Assembly: GCA_030431975.1 (NCBI GenBank) | Contig: JAUIHP010000017.1 | Coordinates: 1-64,000 of the forward strand | Reading direction: 5' to 3' | DNA: 64,000 nucleotides | Source: a bacterium | GTDB taxonomy: Bacteria > Eisenbacteria > RBG-16-71-46 > CAIMUX01 | In this document: positions 45,901 to 54,700 of the stretch, one piece after another | Numbering within the stretch: position 1 is the first letter of the stretch | Layout of the letters: every line of letters begins with the position of its first letter | The notes under the pieces: model-generated | What the model was told of the DNA's origin: nothing | Seen by the model: only the letters and a program-made list of their open reading frames with translations | Database searches by the model: none | Translations under genes and position numbers: made by a program

Positions 45901-46223
45901 GCCGAGTCCGAACCCGCGGCGGTGGCTGCCGGCACATTAGGCAGCACAAGATATGCACACAGCGCCAGAAGTGCAGTAAGTGCAGCGGGAAGCGCGCGAA
46001 ATGGAGGACGCATGGGGAGCTCGCGAAGCGCAGGGCGCATGGGAAGCCCGCGGAGCGAAGGGCGCATGGGAAGCCCGCGAAGAGTACGGATGCCGAGGGC
46101 AGCTGGCGCCTCTTCGGGCGCAACGGCGTCTGCTCGAACCCCATCGGTCTGTGGACCAAGGGCCGCCGTGGTTCGGCGATTGGAAGGTCGCGGACTTTCA
46201 TGACAGCAAGTGGGTACAGTCAT
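42939..46223 (-). CDS. Secreted subtilisin-like serine protease (S8) with carboxypeptidase-regulatory-like domains and FlgD-type C-terminus
   Basis: About 1094 aa. Start uncertain: ATG 46223 has AAAGGAG 11 bases upstream; GTG 46235 and ATG 46232 are too close to it. After a 70-residue leader made partly of LRGLPMRPS-type repeats comes a hydrophobic signal (LTALLALCAYLVL). S8 catalytic residues: Asp in AVQDNGVDRTH (near 313), His in RDHGTKCAG (near 376), Ser in SGTSSSTPHIAGS (near 582). Two carboxypeptidase-regulatory-like beta domains follow (LAGVVRDADSGDPVPGV; VMGTVRLENSPLTLSGV), then a MAM-like region (DEWLVEISDDGGSNW), then the FlgD-like module (AFPNPTTGHAQVRF, GRQVREL, GSGVYFFRL). Probably exported across the outer membrane. 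Confidence 0.92.
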   Translation of the reverse strand: MTVPTCCHESPRPSNRRTTAALGPQTDGVRADAVAPEEAPAALGIRTLRGLPMRPSLRGLPMRPALRELPMRPPFRALPAALTALLALCAYLVLPNVPAATAAGSDSAHSVAATESSASESSASESSASELQVSSPSYASAAVVTPDLRSAMDRAASDEKIPVIVVLEDQVDLNLALASVAGLSSKDRRSVARTELRDLADRTQAPLLSFLQSEEAAGRVSQLRSLWVANGILLDAVPATIEELSQKPGIRSLIWDPPIAAEHAHDEIFERGPVGAAEIEAMRRGTELWQLENINAPQTWDRGYEGEGIIIAVQDNGVDRTHADLAGHMWNNDGEIPNNGIDDDNNGYVDDTWGWDFANGDNDPMPAPSGASRDHGTKCAGNAAGDGTEGTRTGVAPKALVMACFVSSWGQNIEGIQYAIDNGAHVISMSRSQKWRFSPKPDYDWWRSVTDGILLTGIHHANSIGNEGDNPGTDPIPFNISAPGSNPTPWAHPEQVQAGVSGITSGCGAITESDGWASFSSLGPFAWEDIGANWPEYPFEMREEYRDYPWSGGMPGLIKPDVMAPGSGTISILIGGGYGGFSGTSSSTPHIAGSMALILGAYPEITPEEMAMVLQTTAVDLGPAGKDNQFGAGKVDCLAAAILAEQMNDFGSLAGVVRDADSGDPVPGVRVEAVGTGFSVVSNENGLYSLGLPAGDFDIRAETFLFETFETSVTITAQEQFGLDIDLNALPSSSVMGTVRLENSPLTLSGVTVTVLDTPLDPVSTGLGGSYQIPALPIGTYTLVAERFGYETAQADIEVVEGESTVQNFNLAVALAAYNMEVDPGWTVGASDDDATTGVWERVDPNGTGAAPEDDHTPQPGTDCWVTGQGSPGGADGENDVDGGTTTLTTGDFNVSTSSDPVVSYWYWYSNNAGTAIDDEWLVEISDDGGSNWTELLRTTESATEWKLHEFAIADFVETTDEVRIRFVASDLGEGSIVEAGIDDFQVFGGLEPASTPTAASVVAHLKAFPNPTTGHAQVRFALTESRPVNIRVYDVGGRQVRELANGSESLDAGEYDWAWDGRDEEGRELGSGVYFFRLDTGDQVQTKSIVVTK
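45837..45892 (-). repeat. In-frame 15-bp Ser/Glu repeat in the second subtilisin
   Basis: About 3.7 units of GACGCGGATGACTCG on the plus strand encode repeated ASESS on the minus strand, just after the signal sequence. Frame is kept. Confidence 0.9.
46011..46091 (-). repeat. In-frame 27-bp repeat in the leader of the second subtilisin
   Basis: Three 27-base units, each starting CATGGG(G/A)AGC on the plus strand, encode LRGLPMRPS-like nonapeptides. Each unit contains an in-frame ATG, so copy number also sets the number of possible internal starts before the signal helix. Confidence 0.9.
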
Positions 46224-46430
46224 TGGGTGCATCACTCCTTTGGCTGCGGCTGGCCTCGATTGGCCGACCCGGTCGACTATGGCGTCGACCGACGAGCAAT
46301 CGAAAGCTGGGAGAGGGTGCCGGGCCGGACGAGTTCAATAGTGGCGGACAAAAGTTTCCGCAGAACAGAGTAGCACAGGACCCATCCGGCGGTCAGAAAC
46401 ACGCCCGTCACGCCCCATCCCCCTGCTCTC

Positions 46431-46690
46431 TCCATACCCGCTGCGGGTGTGGACGCTGCGTAAGTACGGGATCCGTGGACTTATCGCTCTTCCATACCCG
46501 CTGCGGGTGTCGGCGCCGCATAAGTACGGAATCCGTGGACTTATCGCACTTCCATACCCGCTGCGGGTGTCGGCGCTGCATAAGTACGGAATCCGTGGAC
46601 TTATCGCACTTCCGCACCCGCTGCGGGTGTCGGCGCTGCATAAGTACGAGATTCGTGGAGTTATCGCACTTCCGCACCCGCTGCGGGTAT
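46431..46690. repeat. Exact 60-bp tandem array with nested palindromes
   Basis: Four full units and a partial fifth begin at 46431, 46491, 46551, 46611 and 46671, with period exactly 60. Units 2 and 3 differ at one base. Each holds the palindrome ACCCGCTGCGGGT and, 14-19 bases on, ATAAGT-ACGGA-A-TCCGT-GG-ACTTAT, a nested inverted repeat (perfect in units 2 and 3). It lies in the 529-base gap between divergent genes (second subtilisin and DUF2255-like). Because 60 is a multiple of three, several frames stay open with a 20-residue period on both strands. I do not think any is a gene. Confidence 0.95.
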
Positions 46691-46764
46691 GGTTTGAGGC
46701 TCGTCGAACCCCTTGCGTGATTCAATCGAGCTGACGGCACTCTAGGCCGGATGGAGTATGGACA

Positions 46765-47136
46765 GTGTTTCCACCTGAGTTTCTCACCTACCTGCGGCAG
46801 CACACTCTGGTCGGCATCAAGGTCGGGCTCGATCGGGATCGATTCCTCGACCTTTGGATGGTGGAAGTGTCGGGTCGGATCTTTGCGCGTAGTTGGAGCC
46901 GAAGCACTTCGGGATGGTTTGGGAAAGCCGTAGAGGGCGAGCCGACCGAGATTCGGTTCGGAGACCAGATACTCTCCGTCGTCGGCCGACGCCCTCCCGA
47001 GGAGGAGGGGCTCATGGCGCGAATCGATCGTGCCTATCTCGAGCGGTTCACGCAGCCCGGGAACGTGCCTTATGCGGAGGGAATCTCCAAGCCGGAGTAC
47101 CATCCCTTCACGGTCGAGTTCATTCCGGTCTCGTAA
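46765..47136 (+). CDS. DUF2255-like small protein
   Basis: The product is 123 aa from GTG 46765 (GGAG ten bases upstream). The order VGIKVGLDRDRFLDLWMVEV, GRIFARSWSRSTSGWFGKAV, TEIRFGDQILSVVGRRPPEE and HPFTVEFIPVS resembles DUF2255, a small beta-barrel-like family related to flavin/F420-type nitroreductases. The resemblance is by eye and moderate. It stands alone between the 60-bp array and a convergent hydrolase gene. Confidence 0.65.
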   Translation: MFPPEFLTYLRQHTLVGIKVGLDRDRFLDLWMVEVSGRIFARSWSRSTSGWFGKAVEGEPTEIRFGDQILSVVGRRPPEEEGLMARIDRAYLERFTQPGNVPYAEGISKPEYHPFTVEFIPVS

Positions 47137-47157
47137 CCAGAAGCGTCCGACTGCAAC

Positions 47158-49011
47158 TCAGTCGATGAGTCCGCGCCCCCGAGCCCAGGCGGCAACTTCC
47201 TGAAACCCCTCTCCGCCGCCACCGGTGGAGCGATGGATCGGAGCGTCTGAGCGTCGGGACAGGTCGTGTCCGGCTCCGGCGATCGTGACGAAACGGAAGT
47301 CTTCGTTTCCGGCGCGCTGCATGGCTCGCTCCCACGCGGGACGATGGACCGAAGTCAGTACACTTCGATCCGTCTCTCCGAAGACGGCGATGCCGGGGAC
47401 GTGAATCCGCTCGAAGGCGGCCGACGGGTCATAGAGCATGTTCATTCGCGACCATTGCCAGTCGTCCGGGTTCCGCTCCTCACTCTCCAGCACGTACTCC
47501 GGAAGTCCCCGCTCTCCGGCTTGGATCGCCAGCTTCTGATACTCATCCCACTTCGTGTCATCCGCCAGGAATTCCCAGCAAGCAGACAGCATGCGGTCGG
47601 CGAGTTCGACTTCTTCCTCGGAGGCTCCATCTTCACGCATTCGAAGCAGTCGGCTTCCGTGCTCCTGAACGGAGGGACTGTCAGCCGGCGGGACGAAGAG
47701 GACCAGGAACGAGGCTTCCTTGTCGAGTGCAACCGCAAGTGGGGCGGTCCAGCCTCCGCGACTTACGCCGAAGAAGCCGACTTCGCTCACGTCCTCTCGG
47801 TCCGTCAGGAACTTTCGACCTCCGACCGCGTCCAGTGACGTGGTCTCGAAGGGCACCGGGTCTTCTCCCTCTGAAAGGCCGAAGCCTCGCTTGTCGTAAC
47901 TCAGCGTGACAAAACCCAACGCCGCCAGGTTCCGTTCCTTGAACTCGTGATCCCCGCGCTCGCGCCAACCCGAACCTCCAAGCATCACGATCCCGGGCCG
48001 ACGGCGTTCATCGTCGATACGCGTCACGCGGCCGTGCAAGGTCAAACCCTTCCCCTCGAACTGAACGTCTTCCGTCCGGAGGGTGAACGGCATCCCGTCC
48101 AGACTCGAACCGTCGGCAGCGATTTGCGTGATGCCGTCGACTTGGCCGGAGGTTCCTCTGTGAAACTTGTACCGAGTTTCCACGGGAGACGGAAGATAGA
48201 TGGCCGGTCCGGTGAAGAATCGGTCCGACTCCGTCGGCAGAAGGGTTCGTGGATCGCCCGTAAGGACGGAACGAATGACCATCTCACCCCACGCGCGGGC
48301 CTTGATCTCCAGCACGTCACCGTCAGCCATTCGGTAGAAGCCTTCGATGTCCGAGTACGACTCCGGATCGACATCTGCCAGAACCTGGGGAGAGTGCATG
48401 AGTTCAAAGGCGCCCGTGTAATCCGCCAAGGTGATCTCGCCCCGCCACACCGCATCGTTTACGGGACCCGTGAGGGTCAGTTTCGTTCCCTTTGGGCTCT
48501 CCGTCTCGAGAACGAAACCCTGATCTCCGGATTGAGGTGAGTATGTTGCCGGCCACCCAAAGCTCTTCCACGCCACACCGTCGAAGCTGGCCGAACCGTC
48601 GTCCTCGATGCGTACTCGAAGCGGAAGATCGCCGCCTCCGTCATCGAGAAAGGCCCAGCCGATCCAGCTGCCGGGCGTGACTTGGCCATCTGGTCTCCTT
48701 GTTTCCGAGCCCGGAACGGCCGCACGATCGGCTTGGGCATATCTGATCGCGTTTGTCGGTGAGCTCCCTTCCGTGGCGGCCGTTGACGCTTCTGCCCTCG
48801 TCAACGTTGCAGTGGTGACGGCAACCGATGCAGTTGCAGTAACCGTTGCAGCTGCGGCAACCGTTGTAGTTGCGGCAACCGTTGCAGCTGCGGCAATCAT
48901 TGCTGTCGCAGCAGCTGTCGCAGCAACCATTGCCGTCGCGGCCACTCTTGTGGCTGCAGTCTGGGTGGTGCCAAAGGGCCAGCCCATCCGACGGAGAATC
49001 TGTAGGTTCAT
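47158..49011 (-). CDS. Secreted alpha/beta hydrolase with low-complexity Ala/Thr/Val leader
   Basis: The product is 617 aa. Residues 12-75 are almost only Ala, Thr and Val (AATRVAATAMVAAT..., ATVTATASVAV), an expanded hydrophobic leader that presumably works as the signal sequence. Residues about 110-300 form a beta-rich region with FELMHSP and IEGFYRMADGDVL, the prefix found in many dienelactone-hydrolase/acyl-peptidase relatives. The hydrolase domain (about 330-610) has GGSGWRERGDHEF, SYDKRGFGLSEG, nucleophile in FGVSRGGWT, an acidic residue in VFGETDRSV and His in GAGHDLSRRSD. Substrate unknown (esterase or peptidase). Confidence 0.87.
   Translation of the reverse strand: MNLQILRRMGWPFGTTQTAATRVAATAMVAATAAATAMIAAAATVAATTTVAAAATVTATASVAVTTATLTRAEASTAATEGSSPTNAIRYAQADRAAVPGSETRRPDGQVTPGSWIGWAFLDDGGGDLPLRVRIEDDGSASFDGVAWKSFGWPATYSPQSGDQGFVLETESPKGTKLTLTGPVNDAVWRGEITLADYTGAFELMHSPQVLADVDPESYSDIEGFYRMADGDVLEIKARAWGEMVIRSVLTGDPRTLLPTESDRFFTGPAIYLPSPVETRYKFHRGTSGQVDGITQIAADGSSLDGMPFTLRTEDVQFEGKGLTLHGRVTRIDDERRRPGIVMLGGSGWRERGDHEFKERNLAALGFVTLSYDKRGFGLSEGEDPVPFETTSLDAVGGRKFLTDREDVSEVGFFGVSRGGWTAPLAVALDKEASFLVLFVPPADSPSVQEHGSRLLRMREDGASEEEVELADRMLSACWEFLADDTKWDEYQKLAIQAGERGLPEYVLESEERNPDDWQWSRMNMLYDPSAAFERIHVPGIAVFGETDRSVLTSVHRPAWERAMQRAGNEDFRFVTIAGAGHDLSRRSDAPIHRSTGGGGEGFQEVAAWARGRGLID
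48785..48965 (-). repeat. In-frame Ala/Thr/Val low-complexity tract in the hydrolase leader
   Basis: Imperfect units GTTGCAGCTGCGGCAACC, 15-18 bases long, are repeated about ten times. They encode alternating Ala, Thr and Val in the leader of the secreted hydrolase. Confidence 0.85.
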
Positions 49012-49098
49012 GATTGGACGATAGCGAGCAGGACTCTGAAGATCACCTCCAAACGCCGCATGAGCTGGAGCTTATTGGCATCGCTCAGATTCAGCAGC

Positions 49099-49133
49099 AA
49101 GCCCCGGCCCGCCAGATAAGGGGACCGGGGCTC
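49099..49133 (-). terminator. GC-rich hairpin after the GACC-repeat gene
   Basis: AGCCCCGG and CCGGGGCT (with an inner CC/GG pair) form a strong stem across 49099-49133, 120 bases beyond the stop at 49255. There is no clear T run on either strand, so it may be a terminator or a structured spacer. Confidence 0.45.
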
Positions 49134-49254
49134 ACCGTGATCCGTGATCGATCGCGAACGCCGAGTTCTAGTGGCCTGTACGCAAGGAATCGGTAGTGCT
49201 GAGCGGTTCCTCGGCTACGGCCCACTTTCTAGCCTCTATGTCATGAATCGAGTT

Positions 49255-50985
49255 CTAGCGAATCACGTGAATCCTGTCCGAGACCTGCTCACCGGTCTCC
49301 TGCAGCGTGATGCGGTAGAAGTAGATTCCCGTCGGAACCGGAACGCCGTCGCGGTCGCGGCTATCCCAAATCACCTCGTGGACTCCGGCCCCGATGGTTT
49401 CGGAAGAAAGCTTTCGCAGCACACGACCCGAGGCATCAAAGATCCTCACGTCCGTTCGTGCAGACTTGGGTACAGACCACTGGATTCGCGCCAGATCGCG
49501 CACCGGATTGGGCCGGACCGCCGCTGCAAGTTCCGTGGCCGATTCCAGGCGTGGGTCCATGTCTGCCATCCGAACCGGACTCTGGCCGACATCCGGGACT
49601 CGGGGTGGGGACGTGTAGTAAGGGACCAGGTCGCAGGAGGCCGACTCCTGCTCGTCGGGATCGATACGGAAATCGATTGTGCAACCGCGGTGACCCGGCT
49701 TACCCCAGGTCAAGGTGTAGAACCCTGGCTCCAGTCCGTCGAGAAACGCCGGAGTCTCTCCAGTCTGGTATCCGCCGGGTCCGTTGATCATGTACTCGAC
49801 TTCCGCATCCTCGCCATCGATCGTGGCCCAGATGTCGAGCGAGCCCAAGCCGGTGTCGCACGGGTTTGGTTCACAGGTCGTGTTTTCACCGTACCAGCGG
49901 TCGTCCTCGCCGCAGTCTTCCCGTGCCAGGACGATGCACTCTCCTTCTTCCGTGCAACACGCGCCGACCAATTCGACGCAGGTGAGCCCCGGCTGGCAGA
50001 TTTGTTCACCGTCGCCCTGGTACTCACCCCCCTGCGAGAGACACTCTTCCTCGGTCAGGAGCTGGCAGTCTTCACCGAGGCAGCAGGCGGCCTCGATGGC
50101 AGGCACGTCACAGGTCGTCGGTTCGCACTCGGTGTCATCACCCTGGTAGTCGCCGTCATAGTCATCGTCGCAGTCGTCCTCGGAGGCAATGACGCACTCA
50201 TTGTCCTCGTCGCAGCAGGCGCCGACCGGGGGTCCCGGGCAAGGATTGGGATCGCAGGTCGTACCGTCCCCCTGGTAGTCGCCGTAGCAGTAGACGCTCG
50301 GCGTCAGCTCACAAGAAGTGCTGTTGGGATCGCAGCAAGCTCCAAGCACCGGCTCCGGACAGGGATTCGGATCGCAAGTCGTACCGTCGCCCTGGTACTC
50401 ACCGTCGTCATTGACACAGGTCTCTTCAATGTCGACGTAGCAGTCGCCCCACCGGGTGCAGCAGGCTCCAACCGCACAGAGGCCGGGATCACAAGTGGTG
50501 TCGTCACCCTGATACTCCATCCGGTAGCCACGGCACTGCTCTGGGATGGTCAGCGTGCAGGAGCCATCGATGAAGTTGCAGCAGGCGCCTCTGGTGGGCT
50601 GCGGACAGGGATTGGGTTCACACTCCGACCCCTCGCCCCGCCAATCGTCAGATCCGAGTCGGTACTGACAGTCCCACTCGCTCAGTAAGGTGCACATTCC
50701 CGACTCTTCGCAGCAGGCGCCGAGCGGTGGGATCGGACACGGATTTGGATCGCAGACCGTTCCGTCACCAAGGTAATTGCGGCCCAGGTTCTCGATACAA
50801 TGCTGCTCCGTCACGAGGACGCAGTCGCCGTCACCTGGGTGGCAGCATGCGCCGCGCGGATCTCCCGGCTGGGAGGCTTCAGCGGCGGAACTGACCAAAA
50901 GCAGGGTACTTAGGACGGGAAGTAGAAGGCCGAGTCGCCTCCCAAGGGTTCGTGTGCAGTTCAGAATAGGGCTGATCGGGTTCAT
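49255..50985 (-). CDS. Secreted protein with eight Cys-rich GACC repeats and FlgD-like C-terminus
   Basis: The product is 576 aa. AGAGGAACG lies before the ATG. The signal peptide (1-37, LLLPVLSTLLLVSSAAEAS) is followed directly by eight units of 38-45 residues: GACC-x-x-G-x-C-x-(I/L)...C......Y.GDGT.C.PNPC, with six Cys each. Next come a short beta domain (IDGEDAEVEYMINGPGGYQT) and a FlgD-like C-terminal module (VRPNPVRDLARIQW, GRVLRKL, PTGIYFYRI). It is a compact relative of the 16483-19593 protein: the same bead type, but without the large globular domains. Probably surface-attached; no enzymatic motif. Confidence 0.88.
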   Translation of the reverse strand: MNPISPILNCTRTLGRRLGLLLPVLSTLLLVSSAAEASQPGDPRGACCHPGDGDCVLVTEQHCIENLGRNYLGDGTVCDPNPCPIPPLGACCEESGMCTLLSEWDCQYRLGSDDWRGEGSECEPNPCPQPTRGACCNFIDGSCTLTIPEQCRGYRMEYQGDDTTCDPGLCAVGACCTRWGDCYVDIEETCVNDDGEYQGDGTTCDPNPCPEPVLGACCDPNSTSCELTPSVYCYGDYQGDGTTCDPNPCPGPPVGACCDEDNECVIASEDDCDDDYDGDYQGDDTECEPTTCDVPAIEAACCLGEDCQLLTEEECLSQGGEYQGDGEQICQPGLTCVELVGACCTEEGECIVLAREDCGEDDRWYGENTTCEPNPCDTGLGSLDIWATIDGEDAEVEYMINGPGGYQTGETPAFLDGLEPGFYTLTWGKPGHRGCTIDFRIDPDEQESASCDLVPYYTSPPRVPDVGQSPVRMADMDPRLESATELAAAVRPNPVRDLARIQWSVPKSARTDVRIFDASGRVLRKLSSETIGAGVHEVIWDSRDRDGVPVPTGIYFYRITLQETGEQVSDRIHVIR

Positions 50986-51116
50986 CGTCTTCGTTCCTCT
51001 TGGCCATCGATCGTGGTGTTATCGGACCCGCTGGGCGGGTGCACATGCTGTTCGATTGGGAGGGCGCAGGAGAGGGTCGAAAGGGGCCAAGTTTTCTCGG
51101 AGAAAATCCCGGTATC

Positions 51117-51749
51117 TCAGCTCGCCGGGTCGGTGTCGCGGAGTTCCCGGGCGAGCCAGGCACGAGCGGCCGCCCACCTCCGCTTGACCGTGCGAAGAGA
51201 GAGGCCACGAAGTTCAGCGACCTCTTCCTGGGTCAACCCGGCAAAGAACCTGAGCTCGACGATGTCCGACAACTCCGGGTCCATCTTCGCCAATCGGTCC
51301 AGAGCATCGTCCAGGTGAAGGATCTCTTCGGATCGAGTCACCCCGAGGACCTGCCCCTCCTCGAGTGTTACAGGCGCATCGACACCGCCGCGCTTGGCGG
51401 CCAGCTTTCTGCGGATCGTGTCCACGAGCACCCTTCTCATGGCACGGGCGGCCAGACCACAGAAGTGGGCGCGGTCTTCCACGACCTCGGGCGGGGACTG
51501 GACCAAACGAAGGTAGGCCTCGTGAACGAGCACGGTCGGACTGAGCGTGGCCACGCGCCGTTCGTCCCGCATCTGAATCGAGGCCAGCCGGTGGAGTTCG
51601 TCGTAGAGAAGAGGCAGCATCTCGTCGGCGGCAGTGGGATCGCCGGCAATGTACCGTTGAAGGATGACCGTGACGGCCTCGGGAGATTGCGACATCGGTG
51701 GGCCTGCCTCAGGGGACTTCGACGCCGGTGAATCGGCCTCGTCGCTCAT
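51117..51749 (-). CDS. ECF sigma factor (PF07638 / TIGR02999 type)
   Basis: The product is 210 aa from ATG 51749, which overlaps the kinase stop by ATGA (the longer frame is antisense-like). Region 2 includes YDELHRLASIQMRDERRVAT and the family hallmark LSPTVLVHEAYLRL. The region 4 helix-turn-helix is LTQEEVAELRGLSLRTVKRR. Sigma factors of this subgroup are generally encoded next to Ser/Thr kinases, and some are activated by phosphorylation rather than by an anti-sigma factor. No anti-sigma gene is visible, and the kinase is directly upstream, so this fits that mode. Target genes are unknown. Confidence 0.9.
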   Translation of the reverse strand: MSDEADSPASKSPEAGPPMSQSPEAVTVILQRYIAGDPTAADEMLPLLYDELHRLASIQMRDERRVATLSPTVLVHEAYLRLVQSPPEVVEDRAHFCGLAARAMRRVLVDTIRRKLAAKRGGVDAPVTLEEGQVLGVTRSEEILHLDDALDRLAKMDPELSDIVELRFFAGLTQEEVAELRGLSLRTVKRRWAAARAWLARELRDTDPAS

Positions 51750-54700
51750 TCGTCGGCCTTCGTCCGGACCTCCCGGACCCAGGTCAGCACCTCGCCGTAA
51801 CTGAGTTCCCGGCCTCTTGCCTGGAACGAAGCGGCATCGAATGCGGGATCTTCTGTTGCGTGCGCGGCGAGCTGCGATTCGATCCGCTCCATTTGCCCGA
51901 CGAGATCGGCCGTGATGCGCGTGTCCACGAATGCCTCGACGGAGCGGAGGCCGCCCAGGAGAAAGGACGCTTCGTCCCACTGGCCGTCCGCGATCAGTAC
52001 GTGAACCATCTGGACGAGATTGTTGGCGACTTCGTGGTGATCCGCAATCTCTTCCGCGGTTTGGAGGGCTTCGCGCGCATGCATGCAGGCCGGACCTAAC
52101 CGTCCGGCCTCTCGTTCCAACAGGCAAAGGTTGCGATGAGCTTCCACCTGCCCGACACGCTCGCCGATTCTCTCGACAAGACTCAAGGCCTCCTCGAGAT
52201 GGTTGCGGGCGGCTTCGAAGTTGCCCTCGTTTCGCTCGAGCCCACCCAGCTGTCGCAGGGCAAAGGCCAGGTTTGCATCGTCCTGAACGTCCCGCGTCAA
52301 CTGAATCGACTCTTCCAACCAGCGCCGGGCCGCGGGCCTGTCCGTTCTCGCGGCAATCTGCCCCAGGTTGGCCAGCGTGATGGCCACGGAGCGAGGGTTA
52401 CCGAGCTTTCGCTTGATGGCCAGACTGTCCTCGTAGTGACGGCGGGCCGTTTCATCGTCTCCCATCATGTCGGCCAGCACACCGAGACTGTTCAGGGTCC
52501 GGGCGGCGGCCGACCCCAGGCCGAGACGGCGGGCAATGGCGAGGGCGGACTCCCACATCTTGCGCGCTTCTTCAAAGTCCTGCGTAAAACTTGCACAGAT
52601 CGCGAGGTTGTGAAGGGAACGAACTTCACCCTCGGCAAAGTCGAACTCTCGACTCAGTCGTCGCGATTCCTCGAGCTTGGCTTTGGCTTCGGTGTAGTTG
52701 CCCTGATTGATGCAAAGAACGCCGGCACTTCCGAGAACTCGCGAGCGGTCGACCGACGGGATCTGCAGATGCTCGGCTTTCAATAGGGAATCCAGGGCAA
52801 CCAGTCCCGTCTGGTTGTAGCCACGAATGTCCCAGTACGAGCCAAGCGCGGCTCCGAGAGCGTAGGCGACGTCCGGCTGAGTGGACGTGTCCCTTACCGC
52901 ATGACGGAAGGCAGCGAAGAGATTGTCATGGTCGGAGGAACAACGGGCTACGGTTTCAGCCGACTTCGGCCCTTGGAACTCATCCTTGAAGCGCGTCGAC
53001 AAGCCGGCGAAGTAATCTCTATGCTGACCAAGGAATCTCGCGCTCTCCCCTGCTTCTTCCAATCTCCTCGTTCCGTACTGTCGAACGGTTTCCAGCAGCT
53101 CGTAACGCGAGGCATTGAGCGAGGCATTGAGCGAAGAATTGAGTGAGGAACTAAGCGAAGAATTCAGCGAAGAATGGAGCGAGGTATCGGCGAACTCACC
53201 GACGGTCGTCACAAGCGAGGCATCGACCAACTCGGCTAGGCCGTCGAGGATCTCCTCTTCGTGAATGTCGTCGTCGCTACAGACCGCTTCGACCTGTTCG
53301 AGACTGCATCCGCCGCGGAAGACCGAGAGGCGGCGAAGGAGAGCTCGCTCGCTTTCGGGAAGCTGATCGTAGCTCCAGTCCAAAGCCGCCCGAAGGGAGC
53401 GATGGCGCGCATCCTCGGAAGAGCCCCGGGAGAGCACGCGCAACCGATCCGACAAACGGTCTTCGATCTGGCCAAGAGACAACATCCGCACGCGGGAGGC
53501 CGCCAGCTCGACAGCGAGGGGAACGCCCTCGAGCTGGACGCAGATGCGAGCCAAGGTTGCCGCGTCTTCTTCCCGAAGTCGAAAACCGGGCGCAGCACGG
53601 TCGGCCCGATCTAGGAACAGACGCACCGTTTCGACGTGCGCGATGGAGTCGAGGGTCGCACTTTCCGATTCCGGCACCGGCAACGGAGAGAGAGGAAAGA
53701 TCTGCTCCTTGTCAGGACCCAGGCTACGCCGGCTCGTCGCCAACACACGTAGGCCTGGACATCTCGGCAGAATCTCGTCTACGAAGTCTTTGACGGAGTC
53801 CTGCAGATGCTCGCAGTTGTCGAGCACGAGAAGCAGACTCCGCGTCCCGACATGTTCGACGATGTCCTCGAGGAGGTCCTGATCACGACCATCCAGACCG
53901 AGTGCGGACGCGACGGCCCGATGCAACATGGCGGGTTCGACGATGGAAGCCAGAAGAGCGAAGCACACTCCCTTGTCGAACCGGTCGGCGATCTCTCGGG
54001 CCGTCTCGATGGAGAGTCGCGTCTTACCGCAACCGCCGCCGGCGACCACGGTCACGTGTCGTTCCGAGTCGAGAAGTCGGGCCAACTCGTTGATCTCGCG
54101 GACCCGGCCGACAAAACGTCCGGAGACGGCCGGTAGAGTCGTGCGTTCGTCGTCTTCTTCTCTCAGATTCCGTCGGAAGCGTAAGGACTCTTCGCGCGTC
54201 CGCCATTCTTCCCGGAACACCTCGGCAAACTCCGAAGCCGTGACCGGTTTCCTGTCGGGGCTCGGTGAGAGCGCGCGTTCCAGGAGCGCGCGGATCGGCT
54301 CCGGCGTTTGAGTCGGAAGAGATTCCCAAGACAACGATTCCTGTACCGTAGCGCGCACGGTTTCGGCGAGTTCGTCGCGAAGGAAGGCAGGACAGCCGCT
54401 CAAACACTCGAAGATGAGGCAGCCCAAAGCCCAAAGATCCTCTTCAGGCCCAGTCTCGCGTCCACGGATTCTCTCCGGACTCATGTATCCCGGCGTCCCG
54501 GCCCAACTACCCGATGAAGCTTCGTCCGTCGAAGCCGCGAGTCCAAAGTCGAAGACCTTGATGCGTCCGTCCGGCAGAACCTGAATGTTGCTCGGCTTAA
54601 GGTCGCGATGCACGACACCCGTGGCATGCGCGGCTTCCAGCGCCAAGGCGATCTGCTCCCCGAAATTCAGGCAGTCGAGCAACGGGAGAGCACCTTCCCG

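Noticed and set aside
46431-46690. CRISPR array
   Set aside because: The 60-bp units are directly adjacent with no unique spacers, and no cas gene is nearby.
46408-47103. A 231-codon minus-strand frame with a 20-residue repeat over the 60-bp array
   Set aside because: Its first two thirds run antisense to the DUF2255-like gene, it has no ribosome binding site, and the repeat stays open in several frames on both strands simply because 60 is a multiple of three.
49144-50688. Plus-strand frame of 514 codons
   Set aside because: It is antisense to the GACC-repeat gene; the Val/Ala-rich translation comes from its Asp/Gly/Cys codons read backwards.
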